Below are positions 25,715 to 35,515 of a DNA stretch of 64,000 bases, piece by piece; the stretch's first letter is position 1, and each line of letters opens with the position of its first letter. The stretch covers positions 124,001-188,000 of the forward strand of contig NZ_LGIQ01000011.1 of assembly GCF_001187725.1 (NCBI RefSeq), written 5' to 3'. This DNA is from Brevibacillus reuszeri (GTDB lineage Bacteria; Bacillota; Bacilli; Brevibacillales; Brevibacillaceae). The notes under the pieces were generated by a model. It saw only the letters and a program-made list of their open reading frames with translations, made no database searches and had not been told where the DNA came from. Both the position numbers and the translations under genes were made by a program.

Positions 25715-28700
25715 CTAGCTTTGCAGCTGCATCAAAATTTGTGGGTCTTTAATTTTTGTATCCTCCGCCAGCATGACGATTTTGGACAAAATCTCTGCTG
25801 TTTTCGGATCTTCATCGAGGAACGGCAGGAAAATACGTCCACGATGCTGCGAATGAACCGGAATAATATGCAGCGCACCTGTTGCCTGTTTGTAAACCAT
25901 ACCGCTTCCCAAATGCACGGCAAACTCTCCAAGGCTTCCATCCACACGCGCATAATTTCCGTCTAGTCTAACATTTTTCAGCTTCAACAAACGAAGCGAT
26001 TCCTGAACGATCGCATGGCGCATTTCGATTGTCGTCAAGCTCGCTTCTGGGTCTACCCCTCCGACATGAGCAACGCTCACGACAAGATCTACGTCTCTCA
26101 TCACCTCGGAGAACAAGACCGGTGGCACTTGATCAAGTCCTACACTTTGGTAGGTCGTACGATCCTTGAACGAAATGACCTCAAGAGTAGGAGCTTCCGT
26201 ATCAGACGGAGAGAACCAATCGGCCATGGCATACAGACTCGCAATCAGATTTTCTGCATAAAACACTTTTTGCAAGCCTTCCTCATAGCTGACTGTCCAC
26301 TGGCGGCCTCGAAGGAGAGCAACTGTCTTTTTCGGCTGTACCTGATAGCCTGCATAGCGACGAGAATGCGTCACATGTGCCAGCTCGTCAGCGTTTGGTA
26401 CGTACAATTCTCGGAACACCTGCTTGAACGGCTGGCGAAGCTGCCTGTCGAAAAGATCGCGCTGGAACGTACTCCACAGTCCGCTCTTGTAAAAATGCAC
26501 CGGATGGGCAATCTGCACCTCGTCTACATCTGTTAAACCGACAAGCTTTCCAGATGGGTCACGGAGCGATTCGATTTCTCCCTCATAGTATCCAAGATGA
26601 TCCCCAAACTTGAAGACCAGAGAACGGAGCATCGGACGAATGACAGGATTGCCGTCCAAGCCTGCCAATTCCTTGCCGGTAAAGGAATTGCCTGACGTCA
26701 TGGAGCGCTCCAGCTCGTTACGTGCCCTGCGGTACTGCTCGGTAAGCTCCGACTTCATTTCTTTTAATGCAAGGATATACTCATCCTTCTTGTGCTTCGC
26801 TGGAACGGACTTAAGCTCCTTGCCCTTGCGGCTTACATAAATCTCCGCTTGCCCCTCGGCGTCAACAACCAGCTGCACGGTCGTCTCTTCGTCCAGATTA
26901 TTCGGCTCAAAGTAGGCTCGCATCTCATCCACCTTACGCGCTTCCATATCCCATTTCAGTCGCGTAACATCTCGGTATCCGGCATTGCGCGCCAGATTGT
27001 CCAAGGCTATAAGTGAAGCAACACTTTCACTCGCCCTGCGCTGAGCCCCGAATTTCTTGCTTTGCAGAAGAAACTGCTGGATAAAATCATAGCGCTCACG
27101 CAAATCCTGCTCCCGCTCTACGCTAAGTGGAATCAAGCTGTAGCTGAGCAAATGATCCTTGTTTCTTTTTTCTGCGACCGACGACTGCATTTTTTCCAGC
27201 TCCAGCTTACCGAGAGTCGCATCGGCAAACAGCTGTGAACGACGATGGTTGGCTCCTGCAGAAATGTATTTGGCACACTCATACAGTAGCTTGAAGCGTT
27301 TCTCACCAAGTGTCTGATACGCCTCCTGGAACCAGCGAATGTCAAACGCTCCATCATTGAAATCCTGCGGTGTGATCGGAGAGTAGTGCGCAACGACCGT
27401 CTCTTTTTCCGCCGAGAAGCTCTCGTTGATATGTGCATGGAAATACCATGCGGCACTGCGTAGGCCTTCCCAGCCCAAGAGCTCCGCAACGATGTCAATC
27501 CATTGTGGTGCGTACATCGCTGCCTCTAGCAAACGCTTCTCCGTAATGCCTTTCTGTTCCTTGAGTAGCTTGCCCAGCATAGCAGCGTCTTCCCCTGCAC
27601 GTGGATGGCAATTTTTCAGAAGATGACTGAAGGCTTCCTTTTTCGTCAGATTGTCATTGTAGCCGTATATATACCCGCGTACAAATGCATCCCGGTCAAG
27701 CCCCGCCAAAAGGCGTACCCAGTACTCCATTCCCTCGATGCGCTGCAGTCTGGTCACAAACGGCGTCACCTCTGTAGGCAGATCGCCTCGTGTCAATTCG
27801 ATGCTGACGATGCGATCCACTGCTGTATTGCGAATCGCGAGCAGCTTCGGACGCTCCTGCAGTGTACCGTATTGTCCAGAAGTCAGGCTCCACATATAGC
27901 TGCGGCTGTCACCGCTACCGAGAAGTGCTTTATACAGCTCGGCTTCCCCGATAATCCCGGATTCGAAAGCACGCAGTCTGTCATCGAGCTGATAGGATGA
28001 GCTTCCGTGTGGATGATCGACCAGCTGATCAAATGCAAATGCCGTGTGATAATACTCCTTAAAGGACTGGTCATCGTAGAAACGCAAGCGGGCCATATTC
28101 AGCCAAGGGCGTGCTACCACCTCAAACAGCCCCTTTTTGTTCGTTCCTTCCCAGTCTTCCGTGTCCTGAATGAGTTTGTTTATTGCCAAAACCGCGAGCT
28201 CAAACGTCTCTTTTTTCTCACTGTCCAAATAAAAGGCGCGAACTAATAGATAGGTCTGATTACTGTAAGTAAGCTCCTTGAACACCTCTTGAATCTCAAG
28301 CATTCGCTGAAGCGGATATACCTTTTCAATGTACGCTTTGCGCGGGCCTTCCAAAAGCTTGTTCTTTCTCAATTCCGCGTAATCCATCTCATCGGAGAAG
28401 GCGCCGTAAAAGTGATCCAGGGTATGATCAAACGATCTAAGCACCGTGAAGAAATACAGCTGCATCAGCTCGTGAGCGGTAAGCTGGTTCTGCTCCAGGT
28501 AGGCGCGCCATTCTTCATGCAACGGATAACGCTCCAGATAGGGGACTGCTTCTTCCTCTTCTGATACGTTGTAATCATTTTTCAACTCGCGCAAATTCGT
28601 ACCGACCAAAAGCGTATCCTTATAGCCAGAATAGTACTCGGAAACGTATTCCACATCGCGATGCTTATGGACCAGCTCATCCAAGCCCTGCAGAAATTTT

Positions 28701-30688
28701 TTCGCTTTTTCAAAAGGAAGCGTGAACACGTCTTCTTGTAGCGTAAATGTTCCGACGTCCTTTTTCTCCAACAGCCATGACTCGGTTACCTTTGGATCAA
28801 ACAAACCGAAGCCCTCTGTTTTACTGGCTCCGCTTTTTTGCCCCAGGCTGTCCAGCATGGTCTGTTCTTTTGCAGTCGGCTCTGCGATTAATTCTGTCAG
28901 CGAACGCAGGCGATCCATTTGCTCTGACCGCTCATCGTCCTTACTGATTTCAGCCAGCACCTCTAAGCCGCCAAGTCGCTGCAGCTCGTTTCCTGCCTGC
29001 AGCAAGCGTGTCAGCGAAGTGGTGACCTGCTCCTCCGGCTGCTTGAGCAAAACCCCAATCGTACTCTGACGCAGCGAGCCGGTTTTTAGCTTCAACAAAT
29101 CCTCCAATTGGCCAAGCTCATCATCTGCGAGTACGGTTCCTTTTAATTGCTCTAGTGCATGCTCACGGTTTTTCATACTTTTATCCGTCAAGCTCTCCAG
29201 AATAAATGCGCGTAGCACCGGATTGGCTTGGTCAGTCATAAAGTGGGACAATAAAGCACCGCGTTGGTCAGGGCTCAGTCTATCCTTGCGGGAGATCAGC
29301 TGTTCAATGAAGTCTGTGTCCATATCGTAGGCTGTCAAATAAAGCATCTTTTGGACAGGCAAATCAGATGTGTACTGGACATGGACAAAATCGAGCGCTT
29401 TTGATGGTGAAGAGTACTCTTTGGCCATATTGTCAAACATCGCGAGCAGCTTTTGGAAGTCTTGGATACGTGCGTTCTTGTCCTCCAGCGCTTCCATACG
29501 GTCGAACCGAATCGTCGGCTCATCCACTGCCGCTCCAGGCCTACCCCAGATCGTATAATAGCTGTAGCAGTAATTGGTCAGCACCCAATATTGCAGCTCC
29601 GGATCGGTCACATCAAGCTGCTCTCTAGCCAGACGCATCCGCAGCTCGCGGTTTTGGCTGTTGATAAGTACGTACTGGGCAACGATTTTCTGGTGACGCT
29701 GACCTTGTTTCATCAAACGTTCGATGCTCTCGTACAAATCTCTTTCCTCGTACACTGCAGTCGCCCACAGTGCGATAAAGATCTCATTGGCATTACTGCT
29801 GTCCTGCCATTGCTTCCGCACCTCAGGCTCTGTCAGTGCACGATACGCCTGCTCGATCAGCTGTCCAGCCACACGTTGATTGGCTGCTTCCAGATTCATA
29901 CCTGTCCAGACACCCAATGCACGGACTACCGAGCTGTATCGGATGTAGCCTTCATCGATGATGAGCCTTAGAATGCACAAGGTTGCCGCAAGTGTTCCTT
30001 CGTCCATCCGCTCGACGATGCTTTGGCGCAGTCCTTCTTGCAGTCTCGCTGCTTTAAGCAGCTCTCCTATCATCTGATACATATCCTCCTGATGACTCAA
30101 AAAGATGCCCTTGATCATCTCGTGCGACAGCAAGGCTGTCTGATTGTCGCCATAAATGATTTGCGTAAGTGCTTCCCGTACCTCTTGATTGCCCCGGTCC
30201 AGCTCATACCCGATGAGGTCCCCGATACCACCTCTGACATGGTAGTTCCTCGATTGCGGATAGTCTGCATTGCTTAAATAGTCCATCAGTTGGAATTGCT
30301 CTCTGTCCATCAGCAGGAGGGTGACGGTTTTTTGGATGATTCGCTCCAAATGTGCGGCAGCCCCAGTCGTGCGGTACGGGCGGCGATAGTACCCTTGTGC
30401 ATATGGGTATTCTGCCGCGTGCTTGATGATGTAGCGTAGCACCTCTGTCTGCTCGTTGCCTATTACTTGCTCCAGCACCTGTACAAGCGGATCGAACAGG
30501 CGGCTCTCTTCATCGTTTGCTGCTTCCTGCAAATAGTCCTTGCACTTCTCCAAAGCCTCTGTCTCGAGATATCCCGTTTCACTTAGCCCGATCAAAAGGC
30601 GGGCAAGAGGTTGGAGTTCGTTTGCCATTCCCTCTACTTTTTGTTCAAGCATAGTCTCATATTGTTGTTTCTGCTCCTCGTTTTTCAT
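25715..30688 (-). CDS. large DUF4132 domain-containing protein (YehI/MolR-like)
   Basis: A 1657-residue protein, mostly alpha-helical with HEAT-like repeats in the N-terminal two thirds (for example REHALEQLKGTVLADDELGQLEDLLKLKTGSLRQSTIGVLLKQ). A C-terminal DUF4132 region starts at about residue 1270, around KHKKDEYILALKEMKSELTEQYRRARNELERSM and ARPIIRPMLRSLVFKF-type sequence. It has no signal or membrane segment. Proteins of this family (E. coli YehI, sometimes labelled MolR) have no established function. ATG 30688 is 13 bases after the stop of a small partner gene, so they form an operon. Confidence 0.85.
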   Translation of the reverse strand: MKNEEQKQQYETMLEQKVEGMANELQPLARLLIGLSETGYLETEALEKCKDYLQEAANDEESRLFDPLVQVLEQVIGNEQTEVLRYIIKHAAEYPYAQGYYRRPYRTTGAAAHLERIIQKTVTLLLMDREQFQLMDYLSNADYPQSRNYHVRGGIGDLIGYELDRGNQEVREALTQIIYGDNQTALLSHEMIKGIFLSHQEDMYQMIGELLKAARLQEGLRQSIVERMDEGTLAATLCILRLIIDEGYIRYSSVVRALGVWTGMNLEAANQRVAGQLIEQAYRALTEPEVRKQWQDSSNANEIFIALWATAVYEERDLYESIERLMKQGQRHQKIVAQYVLINSQNRELRMRLAREQLDVTDPELQYWVLTNYCYSYYTIWGRPGAAVDEPTIRFDRMEALEDKNARIQDFQKLLAMFDNMAKEYSSPSKALDFVHVQYTSDLPVQKMLYLTAYDMDTDFIEQLISRKDRLSPDQRGALLSHFMTDQANPVLRAFILESLTDKSMKNREHALEQLKGTVLADDELGQLEDLLKLKTGSLRQSTIGVLLKQPEEQVTTSLTRLLQAGNELQRLGGLEVLAEISKDDERSEQMDRLRSLTELIAEPTAKEQTMLDSLGQKSGASKTEGFGLFDPKVTESWLLEKKDVGTFTLQEDVFTLPFEKAKKFLQGLDELVHKHRDVEYVSEYYSGYKDTLLVGTNLRELKNDYNVSEEEEAVPYLERYPLHEEWRAYLEQNQLTAHELMQLYFFTVLRSFDHTLDHFYGAFSDEMDYAELRKNKLLEGPRKAYIEKVYPLQRMLEIQEVFKELTYSNQTYLLVRAFYLDSEKKETFELAVLAINKLIQDTEDWEGTNKKGLFEVVARPWLNMARLRFYDDQSFKEYYHTAFAFDQLVDHPHGSSSYQLDDRLRAFESGIIGEAELYKALLGSGDSRSYMWSLTSGQYGTLQERPKLLAIRNTAVDRIVSIELTRGDLPTEVTPFVTRLQRIEGMEYWVRLLAGLDRDAFVRGYIYGYNDNLTKKEAFSHLLKNCHPRAGEDAAMLGKLLKEQKGITEKRLLEAAMYAPQWIDIVAELLGWEGLRSAAWYFHAHINESFSAEKETVVAHYSPITPQDFNDGAFDIRWFQEAYQTLGEKRFKLLYECAKYISAGANHRRSQLFADATLGKLELEKMQSSVAEKRNKDHLLSYSLIPLSVEREQDLRERYDFIQQFLLQSKKFGAQRRASESVASLIALDNLARNAGYRDVTRLKWDMEARKVDEMRAYFEPNNLDEETTVQLVVDAEGQAEIYVSRKGKELKSVPAKHKKDEYILALKEMKSELTEQYRRARNELERSMTSGNSFTGKELAGLDGNPVIRPMLRSLVFKFGDHLGYYEGEIESLRDPSGKLVGLTDVDEVQIAHPVHFYKSGLWSTFQRDLFDRQLRQPFKQVFRELYVPNADELAHVTHSRRYAGYQVQPKKTVALLRGRQWTVSYEEGLQKVFYAENLIASLYAMADWFSPSDTEAPTLEVISFKDRTTYQSVGLDQVPPVLFSEVMRDVDLVVSVAHVGGVDPEASLTTIEMRHAIVQESLRLLKLKNVRLDGNYARVDGSLGEFAVHLGSGMVYKQATGALHIIPVHSQHRGRIFLPFLDEDPKTAEILSKIVMLAEDTKIKDPQILMQLQS

Positions 30689-30701
30689 CTGAATGCTCCT
30701 C

Positions 30702-31121
30702 TCACCATAAGCTTCCAGCCAGCATCGTAAAGCGAATCAGCACTACCTCATCCTCTTCTTGCAACGAGAGTGGCGCCTCAAGCTCTTCTGCTTCGTCGTC
30801 TGCTATAAAAACGCGATACAACCCGTCTTCAAAAGCCTGAATCGCTGTATCGATTGCTTTCTGACAATCTGGCAAATTTTCGTTGTATACGGCACCGAAG
30901 CCGACCTTTCCGTTCTCCGCCTGCTCCTGTACATCTCCTTCGGTTAAATACGGTACGAGTGAAATCGTTTGCTGTTTATCCACTAAACCGCGAATATTCC
31001 ACTCTACCAGAGCTTCCAGTAATTCCCGCAATGTCTTCGGAGTTTGTTTCAGCTCAACAGGAATGCGGCTAAGAGCATTCTTGCGTTTGCCGATGCTTTT
31101 GACGGTTACAGCGATCCGCAT
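30702..31121 (-). CDS. small partner of the DUF4132 protein, beta-grasp-like pattern
   Basis: A 139-residue protein I do not recognise by name. The N-terminus (MRIAVTVKSIGKRKNALSRIPVEL, then TLRELLEALVEWNI) and the C-terminus (VFIADDEAEELEAPLSLQEEDEVVLIRFTMLAGSLW) follow the strand-strand-helix and strand-turn-strand order of MoaD/ThiS/ubiquitin-like beta-grasp proteins, including the PL..-DEV-LI signature and an LAG near the end. A central insertion of about 50 residues would be unusual. ATG 31121 follows GAAAGGAAGAGG. The close operon with the DUF4132 gene suggests the two products act together. Confidence 0.75.
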   Translation of the reverse strand: MRIAVTVKSIGKRKNALSRIPVELKQTPKTLRELLEALVEWNIRGLVDKQQTISLVPYLTEGDVQEQAENGKVGFGAVYNENLPDCQKAIDTAIQAFEDGLYRVFIADDEAEELEAPLSLQEEDEVVLIRFTMLAGSLW

Positions 31122-31341
31122 CTTTTTAACCTCTTCCTTTCATCCACCAGAGTTTCAGCTACCTGAACCTATTCTACTAAACCATGCCTTGTTTTTCCAA
31201 ATTGGTAGAGTCATTTCCATCATGTTTCGTTTTATGTACCTATTTATGTATGAGCTCTGGCAGAACGATAGACCTACTATGACTTTTCCTCTGTGGTATA
31301 TAATGAGGAAAGAAGAGTGAGAACAAAGGGGGCAAAATCGG

Positions 31342-32049
31342 ATGAACACCAGTCCAAATATCGTGGAGATCGCCTCTTTGATCGGAGAACCATCTCGCGT
31401 CTCGATTCTGGTCAGTCTATTAGGCGGAAAAGCTCTACCTGCCAGTGAATTGGCCCGCTCAGCCCGTGTGACTCCGCAAACAGCCAGTACGCATCTGGCA
31501 AAGCTCGTAGAGGGTGGCCTGCTCATCAGCGAATCTCATGGACGGCACCGCTATTACCGACTGGCTAGTGCAGAAGTAGCGCATGCGCTGGAAGCTCTGC
31601 TCACGATTGCGACACCAAAGCCTGTTCGCTCTTTACGGGAGTCCGATCAATTGCGGGCGATGCGATTTGCCAGAACATGTTACGACCATCTGGCGGGGGA
31701 AATCGGCGTTGCGTTAACTCAAAAAATGATTGAGCAGCAGCTGATTGAGACATCCGGACAGGATTATGTCCTGAACGAAGCAGGCAAGCAAAAGCTGCTG
31801 GCACTCGGCGTAGAGATTGAGGGCAAGCCCAAAAGCAAACGACGCTTTGCAAGACAATGTCTGGACTGGAGCGAAAGGCGTCACCATCTTGCGGGAAGTC
31901 TCGGAGCATCCCTGACGAAACGGTTGTTTGAGCTGGGATGGATCGAGCGTCTGCCGGGCGGTAGGGCGGTTCGCATCACATCAGACGGCGCAGCCGGACT
32001 TTTCACCGAATTCGGCCTGCAAATAGAAGACGGGAAGCAGCTCTTATAA
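31342..32049 (+). CDS. ArsR-family winged-helix transcriptional regulator
   Basis: A 235-residue protein. The N-terminal ArsR-type winged helix (about residues 5-95) contains EIASLIGEPSRVSILVSLLGGKALPASELARSARVTPQTASTHLAKLVEGGLL, with a C-terminal helical half (CYDHLAGEIGVALTQKMIEQQLI and WSERRHHLAGSLGASLTKRLFELGWI look like internally repeated segments). No metal-binding CxC is seen in the recognition helix, so metal sensing is unlikely. ATG 31342 follows AAAGGGGGC. It converges with the EamA gene; its target is not evident. Confidence 0.87.
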   Translation: MNTSPNIVEIASLIGEPSRVSILVSLLGGKALPASELARSARVTPQTASTHLAKLVEGGLLISESHGRHRYYRLASAEVAHALEALLTIATPKPVRSLRESDQLRAMRFARTCYDHLAGEIGVALTQKMIEQQLIETSGQDYVLNEAGKQKLLALGVEIEGKPKSKRRFARQCLDWSERRHHLAGSLGASLTKRLFELGWIERLPGGRAVRITSDGAAGLFTEFGLQIEDGKQLL

Positions 32050-32070
32050 AGAGTCACTTCCCGTTGTTTT
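32030..32070. terminator. intrinsic terminator overlapping the end of the ArsR-like gene
   Basis: CGGGAAG...CTCTT / AAGAG...CTTCCCG forms a two-part stem with TTGTTTT behind it; the 5' arm is inside the coding sequence. Confidence 0.7.
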
Positions 32071-32956
32071 ATGCACTCTCTCCTTTTGACTGCTGTAGTC
32101 CCCTACTCGGGGCAAACGTCCAGTTGACGAGGAAAATTCCCACAAAGATCAGCAGCCCGCCCACGTACACATGCCATTTGACAACCTCACCCAGAAGTAC
32201 CCAGCCAGACAGTACCCCGAAAAACGGAGCCAGGAACAAAAAGGCACTCGTCCTGCCTGGATCGCCTTGATTTAGCAAAAAGAACCAGGTAGCGAACTGC
32301 ACGATTGACGCCATGATGGCAAGCCATAGTACGATGATGATTGATGTAGATGTAATGATCAGCTTCGGTGTTTCCAAGGTCACGCCCATCAGGAGCAAGA
32401 GGATGCCGCCAAACAGCATCTGATATGCCGTCATCACCCACACATTGAAGCGTACTCCCCACTTTTTGATTAAAACCGTGGCAATCGACCACGAAACCGC
32501 AGATCCGATGCCGAAAAGCGTCCCTGACTCCCATTGCAGATGGAAGCCGAGCGTAATAAATACGCCGAAAAGTCCAATCAGCACGCCCGCCCATTGGGCA
32601 AATCGATAGGTTATGCCCAAGAACAGCGTCCCCCAGATGACGACCAAGAGCGGATTCATAAAGGTCAATATGGATGACTCTCCCGCTGTAATCGTGCGCA
32701 GGCTCAAAAAGATACAGCCCATCACTGCTGCTGTCTGCAAAAACCCGATCAGACCTACTCTGCCCCAATCCTGAAGCGATTTTGGCAGCGGCTTTTTCCA
32801 TACCCAGATGGCCATCAACAAACCTGCGAGTGTAAAACGCAGCCCTACCAACAGCAGCGGCGAAAAGTAGGTCAGTCCCATTTTCCCGACAGCAAAGGAC
32901 GAACCCATCAGCGAGGTCGTAATGACGACCAGAATTCCGAATAAAATCGGATTCAT
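32069..32956 (-). CDS. EamA/DMT family transporter
   Basis: A 295-residue, ten-helix membrane protein with two EamA repeats: the first starts ILVVITTSLMGSSFAVGKMGLTYFSPLLLVGLRF and the second near GSAVSWSIATVLIKKWG. The family exports metabolites, amino acids or drugs by proton exchange. ATG 32956 follows ATGGGGGAG. It lies 86 bases downstream of the biosynthetic operon ending at 33043, on the same strand, so it might export that product; this is an inference from position only. It ends in the shared terminator zone. Confidence 0.9.
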   Translation of the reverse strand: MNPILFGILVVITTSLMGSSFAVGKMGLTYFSPLLLVGLRFTLAGLLMAIWVWKKPLPKSLQDWGRVGLIGFLQTAAVMGCIFLSLRTITAGESSILTFMNPLLVVIWGTLFLGITYRFAQWAGVLIGLFGVFITLGFHLQWESGTLFGIGSAVSWSIATVLIKKWGVRFNVWVMTAYQMLFGGILLLLMGVTLETPKLIITSTSIIIVLWLAIMASIVQFATWFFLLNQGDPGRTSAFLFLAPFFGVLSGWVLLGEVVKWHVYVGGLLIFVGIFLVNWTFAPSRGLQQSKGESA

Positions 32957-33042
32957 GTTGTATCTCCCCCATTTCAGTATCTAGATGATACAGGTAGTGT
33001 ACATGAGAGATAGTTCGACGATAACCGAAGTATGGGAAACTG

Positions 33043-34203
33043 CTACAATTTGTACTTTTCCACCATCCTGATCCCGATCCGCTGAAGAAGAAAAGCCATG
33101 ACCTGCCAAATCGCCCGCCGATGCACAGGCAAATGCTGAACATAGACAGCCGTATATTCCGGCTCGCCTACTGCTCCTCTGTCTGCCTTGAAGGCACCTA
33201 CTCCCGCACTTTGATGAAGCAGGATTCCTTGACGCTCTGCCTCCCGCACTAAAAGACTGGACAGCATTCGATATAGCCCTGTCTTTTTGGGCAGAGACGT
33301 ATCATAGCCAAATAGCGGTGTCGTCATGACACCATTTCGCTGATAATAACCGAGTATCCCGTCTAGGCGTCCATCCTTCTCCAGTCCGATGAGGGTCAGC
33401 GTCTTTTTTTGCATCGCCAGTCGGATGAACTCCGACGTAAACTGCGGGTTATGCTGCGAATATTTATCGAGGTACAACGCATTGTACAACCCAACGATTC
33501 GCTCCGCATGTTCTTCCCCCAGCTCCTCGTGTGACAGGATGCGATAGTCTGAGCGCTCAAGCAATTGCCGGTCTCTCCCCAGCGTATTGCGGACACGCCA
33601 CTTACCTTGGGCTGGCCAATCCGGATGAAACAAATACACATATCGGCTGGGAATCAGAATGTAGCCCGCCCTCTGCAAGCCATCGTAGAAATCGGGACAT
33701 AGCTTGCGGCAAACGGAGCGAAACGCAACGATATGGCGGGGAAATCGCTCCACACAATGCTCGGTAATCCACTCTGCATCCTCTGCTGTCATCTCATGAT
33801 ACAAATTAGTTGACAAAAGCCAGTTGTTTACGATGGCCATCCGATTGCTCTGACTTACTCTCATCCACCCTCCAAGCGTTGATAATAGCGGCGTGAACAA
33901 GCCTTTCCAAAGTGCTGAATCGAGCATGTCCAGCTCTTCCTTGGCGTAGCTCACATAGTGCGTATAGGGAGAGCAAACATAGGAGTTGTCATACTCTGCC
34001 TCATTCACGGTCAGCGGCATAATCCGATCATCGATGGTCAGCGCCAGCAATTGCGTCTGGACATTCTGGACATAGCGGCTCGGCTCTTCAGTCATCAGCG
34101 GCAAGATATAGCTACGCGCGTAATCACCCTCCTGCATTCTCTCCCACTGAATATGATGGATTGTCGCAGCATCATGGACGGCGATCGTCTTCCTGCTGTT
34201 CAT
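33043..34203 (-). CDS. GNAT/FemAB-like acyltransferase in a biosynthetic operon
   Basis: A protein of about 386 residues without a clear family name to me. The C-terminal half has an N-acyltransferase look (HAERIVGLYNALYLDKYSQHNPQFTSEFIRLAMQ, then LTLIGLEKDGRLDGILGYYQRNGVMTTPLFGYDTSLPKKTGLYRMLSSLLVREAERQG, resembling an acyl-CoA loop and beta-bulge), and the N-terminal half is an unrelated domain with two Trp-rich stretches. ATG 34203 lies inside the end of the upstream adenylating-enzyme gene (32-base overlap), so it is translationally coupled. It probably attaches an acyl group to the operon's product. Confidence 0.7.
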   Translation of the reverse strand: MNSRKTIAVHDAATIHHIQWERMQEGDYARSYILPLMTEEPSRYVQNVQTQLLALTIDDRIMPLTVNEAEYDNSYVCSPYTHYVSYAKEELDMLDSALWKGLFTPLLSTLGGWMRVSQSNRMAIVNNWLLSTNLYHEMTAEDAEWITEHCVERFPRHIVAFRSVCRKLCPDFYDGLQRAGYILIPSRYVYLFHPDWPAQGKWRVRNTLGRDRQLLERSDYRILSHEELGEEHAERIVGLYNALYLDKYSQHNPQFTSEFIRLAMQKKTLTLIGLEKDGRLDGILGYYQRNGVMTTPLFGYDTSLPKKTGLYRMLSSLLVREAERQGILLHQSAGVGAFKADRGAVGEPEYTAVYVQHLPVHRRAIWQVMAFLLQRIGIRMVEKYKL

Positions 34204-35515
34204 CTGGAGTAAACATCCTCTCAACCCGTCTTAATTTTTTGGTGCCCAGCTGTAGCTCGTATGGCGAAAAGGTGATTGTTGGCAATTGTCCCTGCTGCTC
34301 CCGGATGACTGCCATGAGGCTTTTTCGTACCTTTTCCTGGGCGTGCGCTTCCTGTCCTGCCTTGAGTCGAAGCGATACCTCCAGCTCGTGCAGACTGTGC
34401 TGGCGCACGGTGTATTCCTCAATGGCATCGGATGCAGAGATGACCGCTCTACGGATGAAATCGGGAAAAATAGATACGAGGCTCTTTTTTTCCCCATGAA
34501 ACCAAAAGAGATCATCCGCTCTTCCCTCGATTTTTTCCAATGAGGTAAAGACAGAACCACAAGGACAAGGCGTGCGCTTCTCCGTCAAAATATCATTCAG
34601 CCGATAGCGAATGATCGGCTGGGTAACCCGGGAAAAATCGGTCAGAATCGGGAAAAACCGCTCCTTATGCTCATCCAGATACTCTTTTTCCATCACGATC
34701 AAATCTTCGTTTACATGCAGAGTGCCATGGGCGCATGTAACTGCCAGCAAGCCTTCTGTGCATTGATAAATCTGATGAATGAGCTGTCCAAACGTCTCTC
34801 GTATATACGTCTCATCTAGCGGGTCCAATACTTCGGCTACCGAAATGATTTTTCCAGGATTGATCCGCAGCTCGCCCTTTCTTTGGGCTGTTGCCAAAAG
34901 CCTGAGCATGGATGCTGGGGCAACAAGCACCGTAGGCTGATACTCATTCAGACTACTCAGATGCTCCGGCAGCGATTTTTGCAGGTCAAAAAAAGAGAAG
35001 CGGATGCGCCTTTGGTTTACTGCTGTATACAGATTGCTGTTTGCCCGCAGAAAAAAGGCGATTCGATGCTCTGCCCACAGCGGTCCCGGCAATGCTTTTG
35101 CGATGATTGTTCCCGCCCATTTCGCCTGCTCCTGTGGGCTGACCAAAAACAACCCGCGATTGCCAGATGTACCCGATGACAAGCCTACAGTGATTCCGTC
35201 GAGCTGTGGAGCAAAATCCCGCGATAGCTCCGCTTGAAGCGCAACCTGAAATGCTTCTTCTTTTCCTATTCCGCGTGTATTCAGCTGATCGAAATGCGCC
35301 ATCATCAGCTTTTTATCAATCGGCTCCATACTGCGCCAGTCTCCCAGAGCAAGCCCATTCATTCTCTCGCGATAAAATGGAGAGTCTGGCAAAATGCGAC
35401 GCAGCATCGCCTGCACCTGCGCTTCCTGCCAGCGCTCCAGCTGCTTGCGATTGGCAAATCGTCTGGCGAGCCATTTTGTCCGGATGAATTGCCGCAGCAA
35501 GGTTACGATCTCCAT
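34172..35515 (-). CDS. adenylate-forming enzyme, F390 synthetase/PaaK-like
   Basis: A 447-residue ANL-superfamily ligase of the PaaK/F390-synthetase branch: LARRFANRKQLERWQEAQVQAMLRRILPDSPFYRERM at the N-terminus, P-loop GLSSGTSGNRGLFLVSP, acceptor-site IYQCTEGLLAVTC, and RVTQPIIRYRLNDI with CPCGSVFTSLEKIEGRADDLFWF. It should activate a carboxylic acid as acyl-AMP. ATG 35515 follows AAAGGAG and overlaps the upstream hydrolase gene by 13 bases. Next to an OleA-like synthase and an OleD-like reductase it occupies the place of OleC, although it is of a different subfamily. Confidence 0.87.
   Translation of the reverse strand: MEIVTLLRQFIRTKWLARRFANRKQLERWQEAQVQAMLRRILPDSPFYRERMNGLALGDWRSMEPIDKKLMMAHFDQLNTRGIGKEEAFQVALQAELSRDFAPQLDGITVGLSSGTSGNRGLFLVSPQEQAKWAGTIIAKALPGPLWAEHRIAFFLRANSNLYTAVNQRRIRFSFFDLQKSLPEHLSSLNEYQPTVLVAPASMLRLLATAQRKGELRINPGKIISVAEVLDPLDETYIRETFGQLIHQIYQCTEGLLAVTCAHGTLHVNEDLIVMEKEYLDEHKERFFPILTDFSRVTQPIIRYRLNDILTEKRTPCPCGSVFTSLEKIEGRADDLFWFHGEKKSLVSIFPDFIRRAVISASDAIEEYTVRQHSLHELEVSLRLKAGQEAHAQEKVRKSLMAVIREQQGQLPTITFSPYELQLGTKKLRRVERMFTPDEQQEDDRRP

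Noticed and set aside
32187..33143. 318-codon open frame on the minus strand over the EamA gene
   Set aside because: It is an out-of-frame shadow: composition is Cys/Arg/His-rich without domain motifs, whereas the 32069-32956 frame has ten clear membrane helices and a ribosome site.
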